In this document: positions 25,162-34,533 of the stretch, one piece after another
Position numbering within the stretch: position 1 is the stretch's first letter
How the letters are laid out: each line of letters starts with the position of its first letter
Virus record (IMG/VR): IMGVR_UViG_3300021364_000015
Coordinates: 1-64,000 of that record
DNA: 64,000 nt
Strand: one strand, 5' to 3'
DNA from: a virus
Translations under genes and position numbers: made by a program
Notes under the pieces: model-generated
Told to the model about the DNA's origin: nothing
The model's input: only the letters and a program-made list of their open reading frames with translations
Database searches by the model: none

Positions 25162-28100
25162 CTACCCTGATGTTCCACTAAATCCAAATACGGATGCAGC
25201 GTCGGTCTCGGCAATTTTAAAAGTATCTAACTTGCCCGTAATTTTAGCAGATGGGATGTCAGCACGCTTAACTTGTGGACCTAACTTCATTACCGGTCCG
25301 TTTGGACCGGCCTCCCACACAATAAAACGGAAAGTGCTACCGCCCGCAGCAGAGGGGTCCAGCACAATTATGTTCCTACTGTTTAGGACGGACAAATCAA
25401 TTTGACTGGCCTGAATATCGGATTGAAGTGCTTCAAGGTTCTTGGTACCCATCGGCCCACCTAAGTCCCCAAGGTTAACAACCGATTCGGTCCACGGCAC
25501 CTGATGAGGTATATAAACTTCATCACCACCACCCCCGAGACTACCATTCACAAACGTCTGCCAAGGCCCGCCCGAATTGTCCCACTTACTCACAGAAGTG
25601 TTGTGCGGATTACCCCACACATCCGTAGATGCCCATTGAGCATCCAACTTGCTAACAATATCGTCAGAAAACATAATTACGCCCGAACTCGTGCTTAACT
25701 GGGTCGCATCATCCTTGGTGCGAATATACATACCATCCCCGGCCTGATGTGCTGGATCAGTGTCTCCCGAGGCCCCTCTAAGTCTATGTATGAAAGACGT
25801 GTTGCTTTGTGCTTTTTCAGCCCTATCTAAAGACCCCGTATGAGAGCCGTCCGCAAACAACCGACGAATAAACGTACTACGCCCAGACTCATCCGAAACA
25901 GATAGACTTTGGCTAGAATAAAATGCTGGAACTTTAGGAGCGCCGTTACTGTGAGTATCAGTTACACCTTTCTTCCCTGAGCGTCGCTTACCTAGTTCAA
26001 TTGCTGCCCGTTGTGCAGCCTCGGGTGTTAGAACAACGTGGGCTTTGCCTCCAGCCAAAGAGTAAGAAATATCTTCTGGTTTAATTCCGTACTCCGCTAA
26101 ATGAGTAAGCACTGATTGCATCGTAGCAGGGCTACTGTAATCTGTACCATAACCACCATGGTAAGATGGATCGACGTTACCTGCTTTCAAAGAGGTGCCT
26201 TTTGCCAACAAATCTCTAGCCAACTGATCTCGGATTTGAGTTTCAGTGGGCGGAGAAGCATCCACACCAACCTTAGCAAACACGCCTTCTAATGTTTCTT
26301 GCGCCCTTGTTGGGTCTTTCATGGCTTCCCTAGTATCGCCACTAACAAACACACGGACCCTTCTATTCAAACCGTGTTCGGCACCACCATTATTTGCAAC
26401 TTCGGGATAAACCATAACTTTCACATCCCCGAAATCTACAACCCTAATGGAAGTGCCCCCAGATGGGTCGGACGGGAGAAACTTTGAACTGCTGTCAATT
26501 GGGCCGTCACCAGACGACAACGTAGTATGACCTTCACTCGCAAAGTCGCTTACGTTTTTGGATGTCCCGTCAAGGGAAGAATCGACCTTCAACGTAGGCA
26601 TAGTATCGCCAGCAAAGTGGAATACCTTTTGATTACCGCCTTCAATATAATAGTGCGGATCGGTTCCTGCATCAATCTGCTCAAGAAGTTGAGTATGTGC
26701 TTCAGGAGACAAATTGAACGATAACTCTGCGTTCTTCACAAACTTGGCTTCACCTGAACCAACACCGCCCTCATTCACAAAATGGCCGGGAGTAAACGAT
26801 ACCTTCTGGCCTTCTAACGCAGGTCCGTCTATAGAGAGTTCGTTGACAATCGGCAAAGGCGCATCTATGCTATCGTCTTTTGCGTCAATGTCCGAAGGAC
26901 TGTTCATAGCCTTAACAACTCCCTCCGTCGATGACTTTTGAATAGCAGTAACATCGGTGGATGAAAGCGTCAACTGAGGGGCCAGTAGACCAACGCCTTC
27001 AGCATAGGTAGCAGGATCACTCGGATCACCATTAGGATCAACAATCTTACCGAACTTGCCAGATGACGCAGGTGGGGTAAACATCTTTATAGACGCTGCC
27101 GCATCCGTCAACTCTTCATCGGTCAAAACATCATCAGCAAAATCTTTCCCAAGCGCATCCTTCCATCCGGCGTGGCGCTGAGCAACGAAATCAGACATCT
27201 CTAGCAAACGGCCAGCCTCTTCGTCAGTAAGATTACCGACTTCGACCTGACCACGAATTCGTTTCTGAGAAGCATCTACATCATAAGCCTGCAACGCTTT
27301 TTGCGCTTCTACGATAACAGCCTTACGATCTTCAGCAGGGAGACTACTGATGTATTGTCCAAATTTTGATCCGAAGAACTCTTCTGCACCGTCAGCCTTT
27401 TCCGTGTCATATGGGACGAACGCTTTACCAGCATCGAAAGCAAAAACTGATCGCTTACCGTTAGCGTCCACCATACTGATTCTGTTCCACTCACCATTAT
27501 CAGGCTCACCAATTAAGTACTGCTGGGCAAGCATAGCGCCCAACTGCTGATGATTGAGTGCAGTCCCACTGTGACTCTTCTTCATGTCTAGAACATTGCC
27601 GACAGGCTGAATAATCATCGGACGATTAGTTGTGTCTACACCATCCTTGGTAATAGTATCTGATCCGTTGGGAAGCATCTCTGCGCCACTCTGGAAATAC
27701 GTATCGCCCGCAAATGTTACATCGGGGACAGGTAGACCCAAATCCTGTGCAACAATCGCTGCTGACGATTCTGACAAGTGTTCTTTATCGTTACGGGCAG
27801 GCTTCTTTAGAACATAAAAGTTACCTGTTACTTCATCACGGAACATCCGGGTTGGATAACCAATCGTAGCATTAATGCCTGCGTCGCCTACAGATGTTTC
27901 AACATACCGGTCAACAGAGCCACTACTAATCGCATCAAAAATTTCATCATTCAGATCAAAGTCAGTTACCATGAACTCTGGATCATTTAGCGCATCAACA
28001 ACCCCAACATCTGCTAACAACTCTGCCGCAGCCTCACGCTTTGCAGGTTCGTTGACATCAACCTTAGCCGCAACCTGCTTAAGAGGCAAACCTGTCTGCT

Positions 28101-31100
28101 TTGACTTCTTTAGCATCTCTTCATTATCGAAAAGCGACGGAGTGTGCTTCGTGGGAGGAACAACATCTTTAGGAATTCCCCCGGAGCCTTTAGTCGGACC
28201 AGAGTCAGGACTCGTCATATTCTTAAACATGGCATTATAGTACGTGTTACCCGTTGTATCGCCGTTGACGCCGCCGTTACTGACCCATAAATCTAAATCG
28301 GCGGCGATCTGCAAGTCACGGGCTTTACCAGTTGCAGTTGTTGTGTCTTTATCAATGAATCCCGGCACCATGTCCGCAGAAACAAAGTCTACAGCGTCTG
28401 TTTCGTCATTACCAGCAATGTTAACTTTATTGAGACCGCCGCTAACCTGTGCGATGAAGAAGTAGTTCTTGCTGGTGTCACCACCGTAAGACCCCGGTAG
28501 GGCACCAACGACCTGAACATCATCTGGTGACAATCCTGTCTCTTCAGCCAACTCTCGCATAGCAGCGCCGTAAGCAGTTTCACCGTTGTCGATTCCACCC
28601 TTACTGAAAGTCCAGCCGTAGCCACCATAGTTACCCTTTGTGTGGCGCATCAAAACCTTACCGGTGTCAGTGTCCACAACTAGCACGCCAACACGAGTCG
28701 TTGGATCGTCAATGTCAAAATCGGGGTCATCAAAAACCTCTGCTGGATCAGCCTTAGCAATTTGTTCTGGCGACCACGGATTAGAATCATACACTTTTTC
28801 ACGATAATCCTTGCGACTCGCTGGAGGCTTAGGACCTGAAAGGCCATCTGCGCTATTATTGATCACATCGTCTGGAACATCCGTGGTGTCATTCAGATCA
28901 GGGTTGTTTACAACGTCTTCAATCTTGCTGTTCGGATGGAACCCATCGGGATCGGGGTCGCCCATTTCTAGATCGGCATTATCTACCAAACCATCTTGCT
29001 TAGCCTTTACTTCTCGGTTTGTCACCTCAGCCTTAAGTCTATCCAACGTTGTTTGGTTAACAGGAGAAAGCGGAGGAGTGCTCGTATCGGCTGCTTCCTT
29101 ATTGAAAGCATCAGTGTAGGCGTTCAGTTCTTCGTCGGTAAGCGATTTGATAAATTCTGCTTCAGAAGGCGTAAATCCATCGGCGGATTCAGTTTCCGTG
29201 TAGAACTTGTTCCGCTCTTTACTAAAGCCCGTAAAAGTCAAATCCTTAGTAGACGGCGGCTCTTTAGACTCGCCACGCTTTTTAGCACGGGCACCCTGAA
29301 TCATGTTGATCGCAGTAACACGATCTTGAAGAACCTTACTAGGAGGACTACCAGCGGCCTCAAGCGCAGCAATCTCAGCAATATGAGCCTGCTTATAGTT
29401 CTCTAAGTCGTCATCAGATAAACCCATCAAGAATTCATTAGTAGGCGTGGAGCCACGTGCTACTGCGAAACCTTCTGGCGAATAATCTACGCCGGGAGAA
29501 GATAACTCGTCAGCAGGGGTCTCAATGTCTACCGCACCAGCGGCACCGCCAGCATCACCCGGAGGATCAACGGGAGGCTTGATCGAATTTACGATAGACT
29601 CACGACGGTTCGGCGCAAGCCGACCCACGAAATCTTCGTAATCCCCATCAAACGACCCGTCATCTTGGGCACGCTTCAACTCGTTAAGTTCCAGCCAATC
29701 GTTATACCGACGACGCTCAACACGGACATCTTTGCTATTCTTGTTAGCCTTTAGATACTTCTTGATATCCTTTTCAGAGAAATCGTTGATACCCTTACCC
29801 AAGCGGTTTGCCCAAAACGCTGACAACTCGTTAAACTCTACTTGGATAGCGTTATCTACCTTGCTCTTATCTTCGTCAGACAAATCCCGAAGTTCAGGAA
29901 CGTCTACCTTCTTACGGCGACCGCCAATCGAAAGTTGACTAAAGTTGTCTAGTTTCTCAGGTTTACGTGGAGAATCAAACTTCTTCGGAGCCTTCGGGGC
30001 AGTTGCAGCAGGAGCAGCGGAAGCAGCAGGACGGCGCTCACGCCGATCACGGCGAGAAGTGTCAGGATCGACAAAGTTCGCCAGTCGATCCATAATGCCA
30101 GCAATAGCATCAAGAATACGCCGACCAATGCTACGGTCCTTTTCATTCTTAGGAGGATTATCAGTAAGACGGCCAGCCTCCAAACCAGCAGCCTTTTCAA
30201 CAGCCTTATAAGCCTTTTGAATCTCAGGGATATCGGGGTCCTTGAAATCCTGATCATTCAATACGTTACTCAAATTGTCCAAAGCATCCGCCAAAGGCTC
30301 GCCGCCAAGCAAATCCTTATCCGCATCAGTCAACTGAGCAGCATTACGTCGCTCTGCAATGCTCGGACCAATACGACCCGGACGCTTGTCTTCAGTCTTA
30401 TCCAAAACATTAGCGAGTTTATCCATGACATCGGCAAGACCGTTCAAAGCGTTATCATACTTTTCCTTGATTGCTGCACCAAGACGCTCACGGCGAGAAC
30501 CCCGCTCAAGCCTACGCTGACGGCGCTTCTCCATAGCGTCTTCAATACGGATACCAAGATCAACAAGACTATTTACAACAGTGCGTGGAAGAGAGTAGCC
30601 ACAGTTACGCCCGAACTGATCGGTGATGCGCCCGCCGTAACGAGTGCCGGGAGGGCACCGATATCGGTTCAAACCGGGGTCGAACAGAGCACGAGCACGA
30701 CCTCCGCCACGGCCACCCCGTTTAACTTGAATGTTTTCTCGGCTTTCCGCAAAAATTGCAGCCCGAACTTCAATCAACTCGTGATAGTTAGCGGTTCGGT
30801 GTGTGAGAGAGGTAATCGTCTTGGTGGATAAGAAAAAAGGGTTAACCGCTTTTCCCTCCGAAACAATTTCAAAAACGGGAGCGTCCTTCGCACGGCGAGG
30901 AGCAGACCGAGACAAGAACGTCTCATAAACCCACTGGGGAACCGTCAAAGTTTTACCACCAGCAGTCTGAACACGAATTAACTCGTTCTTGTTAGCATTC
31001 ACTTCAAACTTGTTATTCTTTAGTTCCCCAAATTCAACAGTCAGCCTACCGTCTGTACCATCGGCATAATTGCGAATAGCCGCACTAGGGTCAGGCAGGT

Positions 31101-32454
31101 CTGCCGCCCGTCGTAAAGAGGTTGGGAAAACACGACGCAAACTTTCAACCTCGGTCGGAGACAACTCTCCACCAACTCTACTCACACGGACAGCACCAGA
31201 CTCAGGGATGTCAACATAGACATCACGGAGACCGGTAGAGAAAGCAGGAACAATATCTTTACCAATCTGTCCGCTTTCATAACGATCAATCAGTGTACCA
31301 TCAGCCAAGTCGTCAAACTCATCAAGTTTACCAAGAGCCTGTAATGAAACCACAGGTTCAAGAATAACACCATCTCTACGAACAGCACGAACTGAAAAGT
31401 CTTGCTCATCCGTGCGAGCAAGAACAGTGTTAATTGAAATCTGACGGCGAGTGGGGCTACCCTTCTTGGGGGCAACAGGAATCTGAGCCGCACGGATAAT
31501 ATCATATGGATTACGGTTGCGGCGCAAGTCGCCAATCTCCCGAACCAGTGAAGCATCACGAGCCAAAGCAGCCAAAGCCCTCTGCGCTCCAGACGAAGGA
31601 GACCCTACGCCTTTACCGGGAATACCCAAAATCTGAGCACCACAAGTACTGAACTGCGCATTAGTGAAAGTACCGCCCTTTTGGAATCCGGGCGGACACC
31701 TAAACTTATTGCGAGCGCCACGACCCCCAGCACGCCCACGACGGGCTAACCCGCCAACAAGTCGTCTAGCACTCGGAAGTCCCCGACCGCCACCGGGAGT
31801 CAAAGTTTCGTAAATCTGCGAACGGATAGGGCTACGGATATCTGAAATATCGCCCGGAAGGATAATAGTGCCTACGGCTTGAGCGGCCTGACCAGCACGG
31901 CTAGAACTGCCAAAAATGCCAACACGCTTTTCGCTAACTTCACCGTTAACTCCAACCTTTGCCGCATACGAAGAAAACATTGCCGCCTTCATATCAACAG
32001 CAGACTGACGGCCAGCAATAGGCTGAACTAGCACGCCACCAAAGTCCCTAGATTCACGAACAGCAATCCGCAAAGGCGAAACTTCAATTATTTCGTTCTG
32101 AGAAAGCAACTCACCCGACTTCGCTCTGCGGGCAGCACTTCTAACACGGCGAACACTCCGACTACGGCGTTTACCGCCACGCCCACGCCCACGCTTACCT
32201 TTACCCTCGTTGGGCCACTTGCCTGTAAGTTCGTGGTGAAGCCACGCACAGATGCGCTGAGGTTTGCCACCAAACTGCGGTTTATCCATAAGGATAACAA
32301 CACAGCGGCGAAATCCACCCGGCTTCTTCATGATAGGACGCCAGTACTTTAAAAGTTCCTCAAGATTGCCACGACGAGGACCACGACCACGAGTAAGGCT
32401 AGTTAAAGCATCTGCGTTAGGGCCGACTTCTGGTCTTTTAATTTCAGTCAGCAT
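25162..32454 (-). CDS. Giant multidomain ('polyvalent'-type) virion-cluster protein with NUDIX and kinase-like domains
   Basis: About 2430 aa. ATG at 32454 is preferred over a GTG four codons upstream because GTGGGG is correctly spaced before it. Order: a short domain with RRCVVILMDKPQ and ICAWLHHELTGKWP (to ~85); an Arg-rich linker; two CPPG-x4-GG repeats ending in CG (about 252-272 and 599-619); amphipathic helices; two similar ~60-residue helical repeats (about 1006-1060 and 1100-1155). A NUDIX hydrolase domain follows (about 1254-1390) with a perfect GX5EX7REUXEEXGU box. Next is a kinase-like domain (about 1525-1770: FYVLKKP, HLSESSAAIVAQDLGLPVP, GEPDNGEWNRI, FAFDAGKAF). The C-terminus is about 650 uncharacterised residues. 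Its place between protease and capsid genes suggests packaging and injection with DNA, as proposed for phage polyvalent proteins. Confidence 0.75.
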   Translation of the reverse strand: MLTEIKRPEVGPNADALTSLTRGRGPRRGNLEELLKYWRPIMKKPGGFRRCVVILMDKPQFGGKPQRICAWLHHELTGKWPNEGKGKRGRGRGGKRRSRSVRRVRSAARRAKSGELLSQNEIIEVSPLRIAVRESRDFGGVLVQPIAGRQSAVDMKAAMFSSYAAKVGVNGEVSEKRVGIFGSSSRAGQAAQAVGTIILPGDISDIRSPIRSQIYETLTPGGGRGLPSARRLVGGLARRGRAGGRGARNKFRCPPGFQKGGTFTNAQFSTCGAQILGIPGKGVGSPSSGAQRALAALARDASLVREIGDLRRNRNPYDIIRAAQIPVAPKKGSPTRRQISINTVLARTDEQDFSVRAVRRDGVILEPVVSLQALGKLDEFDDLADGTLIDRYESGQIGKDIVPAFSTGLRDVYVDIPESGAVRVSRVGGELSPTEVESLRRVFPTSLRRAADLPDPSAAIRNYADGTDGRLTVEFGELKNNKFEVNANKNELIRVQTAGGKTLTVPQWVYETFLSRSAPRRAKDAPVFEIVSEGKAVNPFFLSTKTITSLTHRTANYHELIEVRAAIFAESRENIQVKRGGRGGGRARALFDPGLNRYRCPPGTRYGGRITDQFGRNCGYSLPRTVVNSLVDLGIRIEDAMEKRRQRRLERGSRRERLGAAIKEKYDNALNGLADVMDKLANVLDKTEDKRPGRIGPSIAERRNAAQLTDADKDLLGGEPLADALDNLSNVLNDQDFKDPDIPEIQKAYKAVEKAAGLEAGRLTDNPPKNEKDRSIGRRILDAIAGIMDRLANFVDPDTSRRDRRERRPAASAAPAATAPKAPKKFDSPRKPEKLDNFSQLSIGGRRKKVDVPELRDLSDEDKSKVDNAIQVEFNELSAFWANRLGKGINDFSEKDIKKYLKANKNSKDVRVERRRYNDWLELNELKRAQDDGSFDGDYEDFVGRLAPNRRESIVNSIKPPVDPPGDAGGAAGAVDIETPADELSSPGVDYSPEGFAVARGSTPTNEFLMGLSDDDLENYKQAHIAEIAALEAAGSPPSKVLQDRVTAINMIQGARAKKRGESKEPPSTKDLTFTGFSKERNKFYTETESADGFTPSEAEFIKSLTDEELNAYTDAFNKEAADTSTPPLSPVNQTTLDRLKAEVTNREVKAKQDGLVDNADLEMGDPDPDGFHPNSKIEDVVNNPDLNDTTDVPDDVINNSADGLSGPKPPASRKDYREKVYDSNPWSPEQIAKADPAEVFDDPDFDIDDPTTRVGVLVVDTDTGKVLMRHTKGNYGGYGWTFSKGGIDNGETAYGAAMRELAEETGLSPDDVQVVGALPGSYGGDTSKNYFFIAQVSGGLNKVNIAGNDETDAVDFVSADMVPGFIDKDTTTATGKARDLQIAADLDLWVSNGGVNGDTTGNTYYNAMFKNMTSPDSGPTKGSGGIPKDVVPPTKHTPSLFDNEEMLKKSKQTGLPLKQVAAKVDVNEPAKREAAAELLADVGVVDALNDPEFMVTDFDLNDEIFDAISSGSVDRYVETSVGDAGINATIGYPTRMFRDEVTGNFYVLKKPARNDKEHLSESSAAIVAQDLGLPVPDVTFAGDTYFQSGAEMLPNGSDTITKDGVDTTNRPMIIQPVGNVLDMKKSHSGTALNHQQLGAMLAQQYLIGEPDNGEWNRISMVDANGKRSVFAFDAGKAFVPYDTEKADGAEEFFGSKFGQYISSLPAEDRKAVIVEAQKALQAYDVDASQKRIRGQVEVGNLTDEEAGRLLEMSDFVAQRHAGWKDALGKDFADDVLTDEELTDAAASIKMFTPPASSGKFGKIVDPNGDPSDPATYAEGVGLLAPQLTLSSTDVTAIQKSSTEGVVKAMNSPSDIDAKDDSIDAPLPIVNELSIDGPALEGQKVSFTPGHFVNEGGVGSGEAKFVKNAELSFNLSPEAHTQLLEQIDAGTDPHYYIEGGNQKVFHFAGDTMPTLKVDSSLDGTSKNVSDFASEGHTTLSSGDGPIDSSSKFLPSDPSGGTSIRVVDFGDVKVMVYPEVANNGGAEHGLNRRVRVFVSGDTREAMKDPTRAQETLEGVFAKVGVDASPPTETQIRDQLARDLLAKGTSLKAGNVDPSYHGGYGTDYSSPATMQSVLTHLAEYGIKPEDISYSLAGGKAHVVLTPEAAQRAAIELGKRRSGKKGVTDTHSNGAPKVPAFYSSQSLSVSDESGRSTFIRRLFADGSHTGSLDRAEKAQSNTSFIHRLRGASGDTDPAHQAGDGMYIRTKDDATQLSTSSGVIMFSDDIVSKLDAQWASTDVWGNPHNTSVSKWDNSGGPWQTFVNGSLGGGGDEVYIPHQVPWTESVVNLGDLGGPMGTKNLEALQSDIQASQIDLSVLNSRNIIVLDPSAAGGSTFRFIVWEAGPNGPVMKLGPQVKRADIPSAKITGKLDTFKIAETDAASVFGFSGTSG

Positions 32455-32623
32455 CGAAATCCCCACACCTCTCTAACGGCCTAAACTCGTAAACTTCGTC
32501 GTCAACCTCTAAGTATTCTACCTCGTCCGCATTATACGTTGAGCCAAGAAACACTCTGGAACCGACATTGAACAGGGCTTCATTGGCAAGGCTAATCCTT
32601 TTCCCTACTTCTGAGGGTTTCAT
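32444..32623 (-). CDS. Small acidic protein (59 aa) between the acidic and giant genes
   Basis: ATG at 32623 opens a 59-codon frame (MKPSEVGKRISLANEALF...) ending TGA at 32444. It overlaps the giant gene's start by 11 bases (ATG-x5-TGA), a common coupling arrangement. GGGGGGTAGG lies upstream. Acidic, with DEVEYLEVDDEVYEF; function unknown. It fills a gap that otherwise has no gene. Confidence 0.65.
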   Translation of the reverse strand: MKPSEVGKRISLANEALFNVGSRVFLGSTYNADEVEYLEVDDEVYEFRPLERCGDFDAD

Positions 32624-32640
32624 AGCAGCCTACCCCCCAA

Positions 32641-34506
32641 TCAGGAACCTTCGCCCTCCATGAGAGCACGGAACTCATCTAGCGCAGAAAGGAAATCGGC
32701 GTCATCTGACTTTTCGCCGTCAGCCTCAGGGGCCGCTGCTTCGGCAGCATCCCCAAAGCCTTCAGGAATCATCTCTTCAAGACCAAGTTCTTTAGCCCGC
32801 TTCATGATATGTGCCTTTGCGGCATCGACATCCTTAGCACGCTGATGAGCCATAATAGCATTCTTCAGATCAGCCTCATCAGCAATCGGGAACGACCCGT
32901 CTTCCATCGCCTCGCCCGACTCAGCCATTGCTTCACGCTGCTCACGTGAATACATGCGCTTAATTTCAAGTTCGGCCTCAAGAGCCTTGATCTCTTCCTC
33001 TTCGCTCATTTCGTACTCAACGTCATCAATCATGTCGTATTCGTCGTAGCCCAAAACCTTACCCTCTACTGAAACGTAGAAATCAAAACTCTTCTGGTCA
33101 GAATCAACTTCAACAACATAGACATCTTCATCAGCGAAAATATCAACCATGATGCCCATGACTTCGCCCTTAGCATCAAGTTCCATTTCATCAAATGCCT
33201 TAACAGCGACTGCTTCAGCATCTGAAGAAGAAATGATGTTCAGTTCTTCGGCAGACTTGCCTTCTACTAGACTTTCGTCAACTCGCAGCCAGCCAAGTTC
33301 ATCGCCCTCACCTGACAGGAATACTTCAATACAAGTACCATCGTCACACTTGACATCTACAACAAACATGTCATCAGTGGAAGAGTAACCTGATCCAATG
33401 ATTTCCCCCGGATGGACGCTCTTAACTACCGACTCAATATCCGCAAGACCGGGAAGGCCGTCTTCAGGAGCGCAGCCGCCCTGACAGAAGTCGCACGGCT
33501 GTGCGACAGACTTGCGTTGGAAGCCACACAGGAATTCTTCAGACTTTTCACCATCTTCAGGCTTAGCAGCAGTCAACTTTTCCCATTCATCGTGGGAAGC
33601 GCAAGGCATGAACTTGTCACCAGCACCATGTGTACCTTCGCAACCAAGGGCAGCAGCACGCTCAAGGGCCTCTTCTTCAGTGTCGAACATGTCAGCCATG
33701 CCTTCGGCCTTTTCCTGAACCTCTTCGGCATCTTCAGACTTCTCATCGTCTTCGTCTTCCATGTGACCGCCCTTACGCATGGAGTTGACTTCAAGAGGAC
33801 TGCGGCGACGGTAGCGCTTACCATATCCCTTGCCAGAGCCTTCTTCGTAAACGTCAACAGCCTCGTAGGAGTCCTTGGCGTCTTCATCAAGATCAGCGTA
33901 CTTCTCTTCTGTGATGAGATCGTCGTCGGCTTCCATCTCTTTAAACCGGGCGTCGGTCATGAACATTGAAGGGGTTTCATCTTCGTCGTCTTCAATACGA
34001 GACATCTGCATCATGATAGAAGCAGCCTTGGCTTCTATATCACCGGACTCTTCAGGGTCTTCAGCGTCTTCAGGAAGTTCACCGTCTTCAGCCTCAGCCT
34101 CAGCCTCTTCAGCGTCAGCCTCTTCAGCGTCAGCCTCTTCAGCGTCGTCAGCGTCAGCCTCTTCATCGTCGTCAGCGTCAGCCTCTTCATCGTCGTCAGC
34201 GTCAGCCTCTTCGGCATCCTCATCGTCGTCAGCATCCTTAGTCTCAGCCTCTAGCGCTTGAGCAACCTTTTCAACCATGTCTTCGGCCTCAGGTTCGTCA
34301 GCCTCTACAGCCTCAGCCTCTTCGGCGTCGTCGGCCTCTACAGCCTCCACCTCTTCGGCGTCGTCAGTTTCTACAGCCTCAGCCTCTTCGGCTTCATCTA
34401 CTTCGTCTTCAGTGTCGTCTTCGGCGTCAGCGCCCTTTTCCTCAACAGAAAGAAGCGCCTCAATATCCTCAAACTTCTGAAGATCGTCATTCATGTTTTC
34501 ACTCAT
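32641..34506 (-). CDS. Very acidic head-cluster protein with Cys-His-Cys and DUF6582-like segments
   Basis: 621 aa. The first ~160 residues are almost entirely Asp, Glu and Ala in short repeats (EEADADDDEEADADDDEEAD). In the middle is a Cys-x3-His-x8-Cys motif (LGCEGTHGAGDKFMPC), then a second Cys cluster (CDFCQGGC). The C-terminus has the DGSFPIADEADLKNAI ... HIMKRAKELG segment shared with the 503-aa protein. Position between the protease and the giant gene, together with the extreme charge, suggests a scaffold-like or internal head protein. That is inference. AGGAG precedes the ATG. Confidence 0.6.
   Translation of the reverse strand: MSENMNDDLQKFEDIEALLSVEEKGADAEDDTEDEVDEAEEAEAVETDDAEEVEAVEADDAEEAEAVEADEPEAEDMVEKVAQALEAETKDADDDEDAEEADADDDEEADADDDEEADADDAEEADAEEADAEEAEAEAEDGELPEDAEDPEESGDIEAKAASIMMQMSRIEDDEDETPSMFMTDARFKEMEADDDLITEEKYADLDEDAKDSYEAVDVYEEGSGKGYGKRYRRRSPLEVNSMRKGGHMEDEDDEKSEDAEEVQEKAEGMADMFDTEEEALERAAALGCEGTHGAGDKFMPCASHDEWEKLTAAKPEDGEKSEEFLCGFQRKSVAQPCDFCQGGCAPEDGLPGLADIESVVKSVHPGEIIGSGYSSTDDMFVVDVKCDDGTCIEVFLSGEGDELGWLRVDESLVEGKSAEELNIISSSDAEAVAVKAFDEMELDAKGEVMGIMVDIFADEDVYVVEVDSDQKSFDFYVSVEGKVLGYDEYDMIDDVEYEMSEEEEIKALEAELEIKRMYSREQREAMAESGEAMEDGSFPIADEADLKNAIMAHQRAKDVDAAKAHIMKRAKELGLEEMIPEGFGDAAEAAAPEADGEKSDDADFLSALDEFRALMEGEGS
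34060..34400 (-). repeat. Short degenerate tandem repeats encoding Asp/Glu/Ala tracts
   Basis: Repeating units of about 24 bases, built on cagcctcttc-atcgtcgtcagcgt, occur within the acidic protein gene. All are multiples of three and in frame, so copy number change would alter tract length without frameshift. Confidence 0.7.
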
Positions 34507-34533
34507 TTTGAACTCCTATTACTCTTGAGTATT

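Noticed and set aside
34060-34400. CRISPR-like array
   Set aside because: The repeats are in-frame Asp/Glu/Ala codons with no unique spacers.
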